Shown here: one piece after another, positions 30,567-32,230 of the stretch | Layout: each line of letters starts with the position of its first letter | Numbering within the stretch: position 1 is the first letter of the stretch | NCBI GenBank assembly: GCA_945834475.1 | Contig: CAMAHK010000022.1 | Location: 1-32,230 of the forward strand | Reading direction: 5' to 3' | DNA length: 32,230 nucleotides | Source of the DNA: an uncultured Verrucomicrobiota bacterium | GTDB lineage: Bacteria; Verrucomicrobiota; Kiritimatiellia; RFP12; UBA1067 | Program-made: the position numbers and the translations under genes | The notes under the pieces: generated by a model | What the model was told of the DNA's origin: nothing | The model's input: only the letters and a program-made list of their open reading frames with translations | Databases searched by the model: none

Positions 30567-30905
30567 GTGCACTCGCACGGGGCGGGGCCTTCCGAAGTTT
30601 ACATTGGCCGTCAGATCATTCTCGAAGGCAAGGATCTCACGCTCAATCCGAACAGCCGCGTGGCGCTCTCCGTCGACTATCCCGTCGGCACGGCGACCTT
30701 CGCCTGCGAAATCGCCGACTACGGTCCTGACTACATCATCGTCGAATCGCCGCGCCGTTTTGCGATGAAGTACATGCGCGAGTCGGTCATCGGCCTCACC
30801 GGCGAGATCATCCTTTACCTCAACGAACCCCGAAACCGCCGTCGCCAAGCCGCCCACGGTTCCCACTTCAAGGTGAAGTTCACCCGCCCGCCAGCTTCAA
30901 AGTAA
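30567..30905 (+). CDS. Small protein of unknown function
   Basis: I do not recognise this gene. A GTG start at 30567 is the first start codon after the GH2 stop and gives 112 residues; a weak AGG lies 3 nt upstream. Codon use (CTC, ATC, GTC rich) resembles the neighbours, which favours a real gene. The product has alternating hydrophobic strands (EVYIGRQIILEGKDLTL, SRVALSVDYPVGTATFACEI, DYIIVESPRRFAMKYMRES), suggesting a small beta-rich fold, and a basic tail (NRRRQAAHGSHFKVKF). It has no signal peptide and no Cys pair. A longer frame from 30471 would overlap the GH2 gene by 71 nt and its added residues look non-coding. Confidence 0.5.
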   Translation: MHSHGAGPSEVYIGRQIILEGKDLTLNPNSRVALSVDYPVGTATFACEIADYGPDYIIVESPRRFAMKYMRESVIGLTGEIILYLNEPRNRRRQAAHGSHFKVKFTRPPASK

Positions 30906-30932
30906 CTGGCCGTGGATATGCGGCCGTGAATT

Positions 30933-30941
30933 TGATATACT
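30933..30941 (+). promoter_or_regulatory. Extended -10 promoter upstream of the type IIG-like gene
   Basis: TGA precedes TATACT at 30936-30941, matching the other promoters in four of five ways except one base of the hexamer. No -35 is visible. The next gene start is about 370 nt downstream, so a long leader or a separate small RNA would be produced. Confidence 0.5.
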
Positions 30942-31024
30942 TTCTCCCGTCTGAAACCGCCACGACGCCTGTCGCCGCGCGAGTAGGGCCATAGGTGTTG
31001 AACTGATGGGCGAATGCCAAAGGG

Positions 31025-31046
31025 GACGCGACACTCCTGTCGCGTC
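31025..31046. repeat. Small hairpin repeat, copy 2
   Basis: GACGCGACA (31025-31033), loop CTCC, TGTCGCGTC (31038-31046): a perfect 9-bp stem. The core is identical to 27311-27330 apart from one loop base (CTCC versus TTCC). No T tract follows. Confidence 0.72.
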
Positions 31047-31119
31047 GGAAAGAAACAATCCCACCGCATCCCTCCGTCCACCCACCACCGCATAAGATTT
31101 AGCATCAACGCTAACAAGT

Positions 31120-31243
31120 CGTTCTGCAGAAATACTACCACCATTTCAGAACTGAACGGCATGTAAGTGATGATGCGTCCGTTATGGGCGCATTGTCCCT
31201 TCGTGCTTTCAGTTCGGGCCTGTGGTAGGGCTTCTGCAGAGTG
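31120..31243. other. Candidate structured RNA or cruciform: nested four-level inverted repeat
   Basis: Paired segments in order from outside: TCTGCAGA 31123-31130 with 31233-31240; CTACCAC 31135-31141 with GTGGTAG 31222-31228; GAACTGAA 31149-31156 with TTCAGTTC 31208-31215; GCATG 31159-31163 with CGTGC 31202-31206 (one GU); ATGCGTCC 31173-31180 with GGGCGCAT 31186-31193 (one GU), closed by loop GTTAT. Internal loops are nearly symmetric. It matches no riboswitch or RNA family I can name. Confidence 0.45.
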
Positions 31244-31317
31244 CATGAGGAACAGTGCGCCCTCTTTCATTGCATGGATTCGTCCGCGGCATTCCCTTGG
31301 CGCATGGGCGGGTCGCG

Positions 31318-32230
31318 ATGACATCGAAAGAGCAGAAGGAGGCGGCGAAGGAGTTTGCCGCGAAGTGGGCCGGGAAAGGCTATGAGAAGGGCGAGTGCCA
31401 GAAGTTCTGGCGCGCGCTTCTGCACGATGTCTTCGAGGTCGCCGACCCGGATGACTGGGTGCAGTACGAGCTGCCCGTGGCGACGGGGTTCGTCGACGCG
31501 TACATCGGTCGCACGAAGGTGCTGATCGAGCAGAAGGGCTTCACGCACGGGCTTGAGGACAAGGCCGCGATGAAGCAGGCGATGATGTATGTCGGCGCGA
31601 TGCCGGACACGATGCCCGTCAGGTATGTCGTCCTCTCGAACTTCCAGGAGTTCTGGATCTACGACAAGCATGCGCCGGAAATGAATCCGGTGAAGGTGGA
31701 ACTCAAGGACCTGCCGAAGAAGCTCGCCGTCCTGCGCTTTCTCACGGAGGTCAACCAGAAGGTCGAGGTCGTCCGCGACATCTCCGTGGTCGACGAGAAG
31801 GCCGGCGCTCTCGTCGGGAAGCTCTACAAGGCGCTGATGGAAAGCTACTCGGGTGACGTCGACGAACGCGTCCTGGAGAGCCTGAACATGCTCTGTGTGC
31901 GCCTTGTCTTTTGCGCGTATGCCGAGGATTCGGGCGTCTTCCCGAAGCAGGACCAGTTCGTCAACTACATGCGCCGGTACAATGCGGAGGCGTTCCGCGA
32001 CCGGCTCAGGCAGCTCTTCCGCATTCTCAACACGGACTACCCCGTCCGCGATCCCGATGACATTCCCGATCTGTTGGAGTTCCCGTACGTCGGCAGCGGA
32101 CTCTTTGACGATCCCGACATCCGGATTCCGCGCTTCACCGAAGAGACGCGCGAGCTTATTCTGGAGGCGATGTGCGCGGACGTCAACTGGGCCGAGATCA
32201 ATCCCACGATCTTCGGCGCGGTCTTCGAGT
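31318..32230 (+). CDS. MmeI/type IIG-like restriction-methylation enzyme, N-terminal part
   Basis: The frame stays open to the window end: 304 codons of an expected 900 or more. The N-terminus matches MmeI-like class I DNA methyltransferases with a fused nuclease: EFAAKWAGKGYEKGECQKFW, then a PD-(D/E)xK-type site with D60 and E71-Q-K73 (FVDAYIGRTKVLIEQKG), YVVLSNFQEFWIYD, CVRLVFCAYAEDSGVF (helical spacer), FPYVGSGLFDD, and DVNWAEINPTIFGAVFE at the end, just before the methyltransferase domain would begin. Such single-chain enzymes cut and methylate DNA and defend against phage. No Shine-Dalgarno precedes ATG 31318, so a start at an upstream TTG in the same frame (31297 or 31270) cannot be excluded. 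Methyltransferase and specificity regions are outside the window. Confidence 0.85.
   Translation, partial: MTSKEQKEAAKEFAAKWAGKGYEKGECQKFWRALLHDVFEVADPDDWVQYELPVATGFVDAYIGRTKVLIEQKGFTHGLEDKAAMKQAMMYVGAMPDTMPVRYVVLSNFQEFWIYDKHAPEMNPVKVELKDLPKKLAVLRFLTEVNQKVEVVRDISVVDEKAGALVGKLYKALMESYSGDVDERVLESLNMLCVRLVFCAYAEDSGVFPKQDQFVNYMRRYNAEAFRDRLRQLFRILNTDYPVRDPDDIPDLLEFPYVGSGLFDDPDIRIPRFTEETRELILEAMCADVNWAEINPTIFGAVFE

Larger units (their letters stand above)
30906..31317. other. 412-bp intergenic region with promoter, hairpin repeat and nested fold
   Basis: No convincing gene is found on either strand; open frames here have no family resemblance. The region holds an extended -10 promoter (30933-30941), a second copy of the small hairpin repeat (31025-31046) and a long nested inverted-repeat structure (31120-31243). 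It is less GC-rich than the genes around it. All three elements would be in the leader of the restriction-modification gene if transcription starts at the promoter. Confidence 0.6.

Noticed and set aside
31100-31240. Possible integron attC site (CTAAC followed by an imperfect palindrome)
   Set aside because: CTAAC at 31111 has no matching GTTAG on the other side of the palindrome, and no cassette array or integrase is present.
30815-31324. Minus-strand open frame of 169 codons in the intergenic region
   Set aside because: It crosses the hairpin repeat and the nested fold, overlaps the small gene before it, and has no recognisable domain or ribosome site.
31167-31385. 72-codon + strand frame upstream of the type IIG-like gene
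   Set aside because: It overlaps the real frame starting at 31318, lies partly within the nested hairpin, and its product has no protein-like pattern.

Overview
The window reads as chromosomal DNA of a GC-rich, Gram-negative bacterium. The MoxR/DUF58/BatA/DUF4175 gene set, a histidine kinase with OB-like sensor repeats and a squalene-cyclase-fold lipid-type enzyme are typical of the PVC superphylum. I lean towards Verrucomicrobiota/Kiritimatiellota, probably an anaerobe from a metagenome; this is inference from gene content, with no marker RNA in view. All 20 genes called lie on the + strand. The long minus-strand open frames are GC-driven shadows.

Layout. (1) 80-4435: a promoter and four overlapping or near-adjacent membrane genes, hyfB-hyfC-hyfE-hyfF. 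They form the membrane arm of a group 4 hydrogenase/complex I-like machine, with no hydrogenase subunit or ferredoxin gene beside them. Both antiporter-like subunits begin about 70 residues late compared with E. coli homologues. (2) 4473-18946: an eight-gene, translationally coupled operon encoding an FHA-MoxR fusion ATPase, DUF58, a BatA-type protein carrying a PA14 domain, a VWA/GATase-like membrane protein, a DUF4175-like coiled-coil protein, a secreted alpha/alpha-toroid (squalene-cyclase-repeat) protein, and a NarL-type sensor kinase and response regulator. (3) 18982-20484: secY alone, with its own promoter and a clear intrinsic terminator. (4) 20516-26055: a CzcCBA-type metal efflux locus in which the RND pump and the outer-membrane lipoprotein are one 1478-codon frame, followed by a His-rich periplasmic adaptor. 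(5) 26095-30905: ychF, thrC, a secreted GH2 glycosidase and a small unknown gene. (6) 30906-32230: a 412-bp structured intergenic region and the start of an MmeI/type IIG-like restriction-methylation gene cut by the window end.

The most unusual signal is a family of 28-29 bp GC-rich elements with CCGCGG at both sides. There are five full copies and one partial copy in this window, all inside coding sequence and all in frame: three in thrC and three in the RND gene. They recall the in-frame palindromic elements of Rickettsia. One copy sits exactly at the junction where the RND pump runs into the lipoprotein signal peptide of the outer-membrane factor, and no separate start codon is visible for the latter. 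Other recurring features are extended -10 promoters (TGR-TATAMT) without good -35 boxes, period-7 tandem repeats right after stop codons, and a small hairpin repeat between genes.
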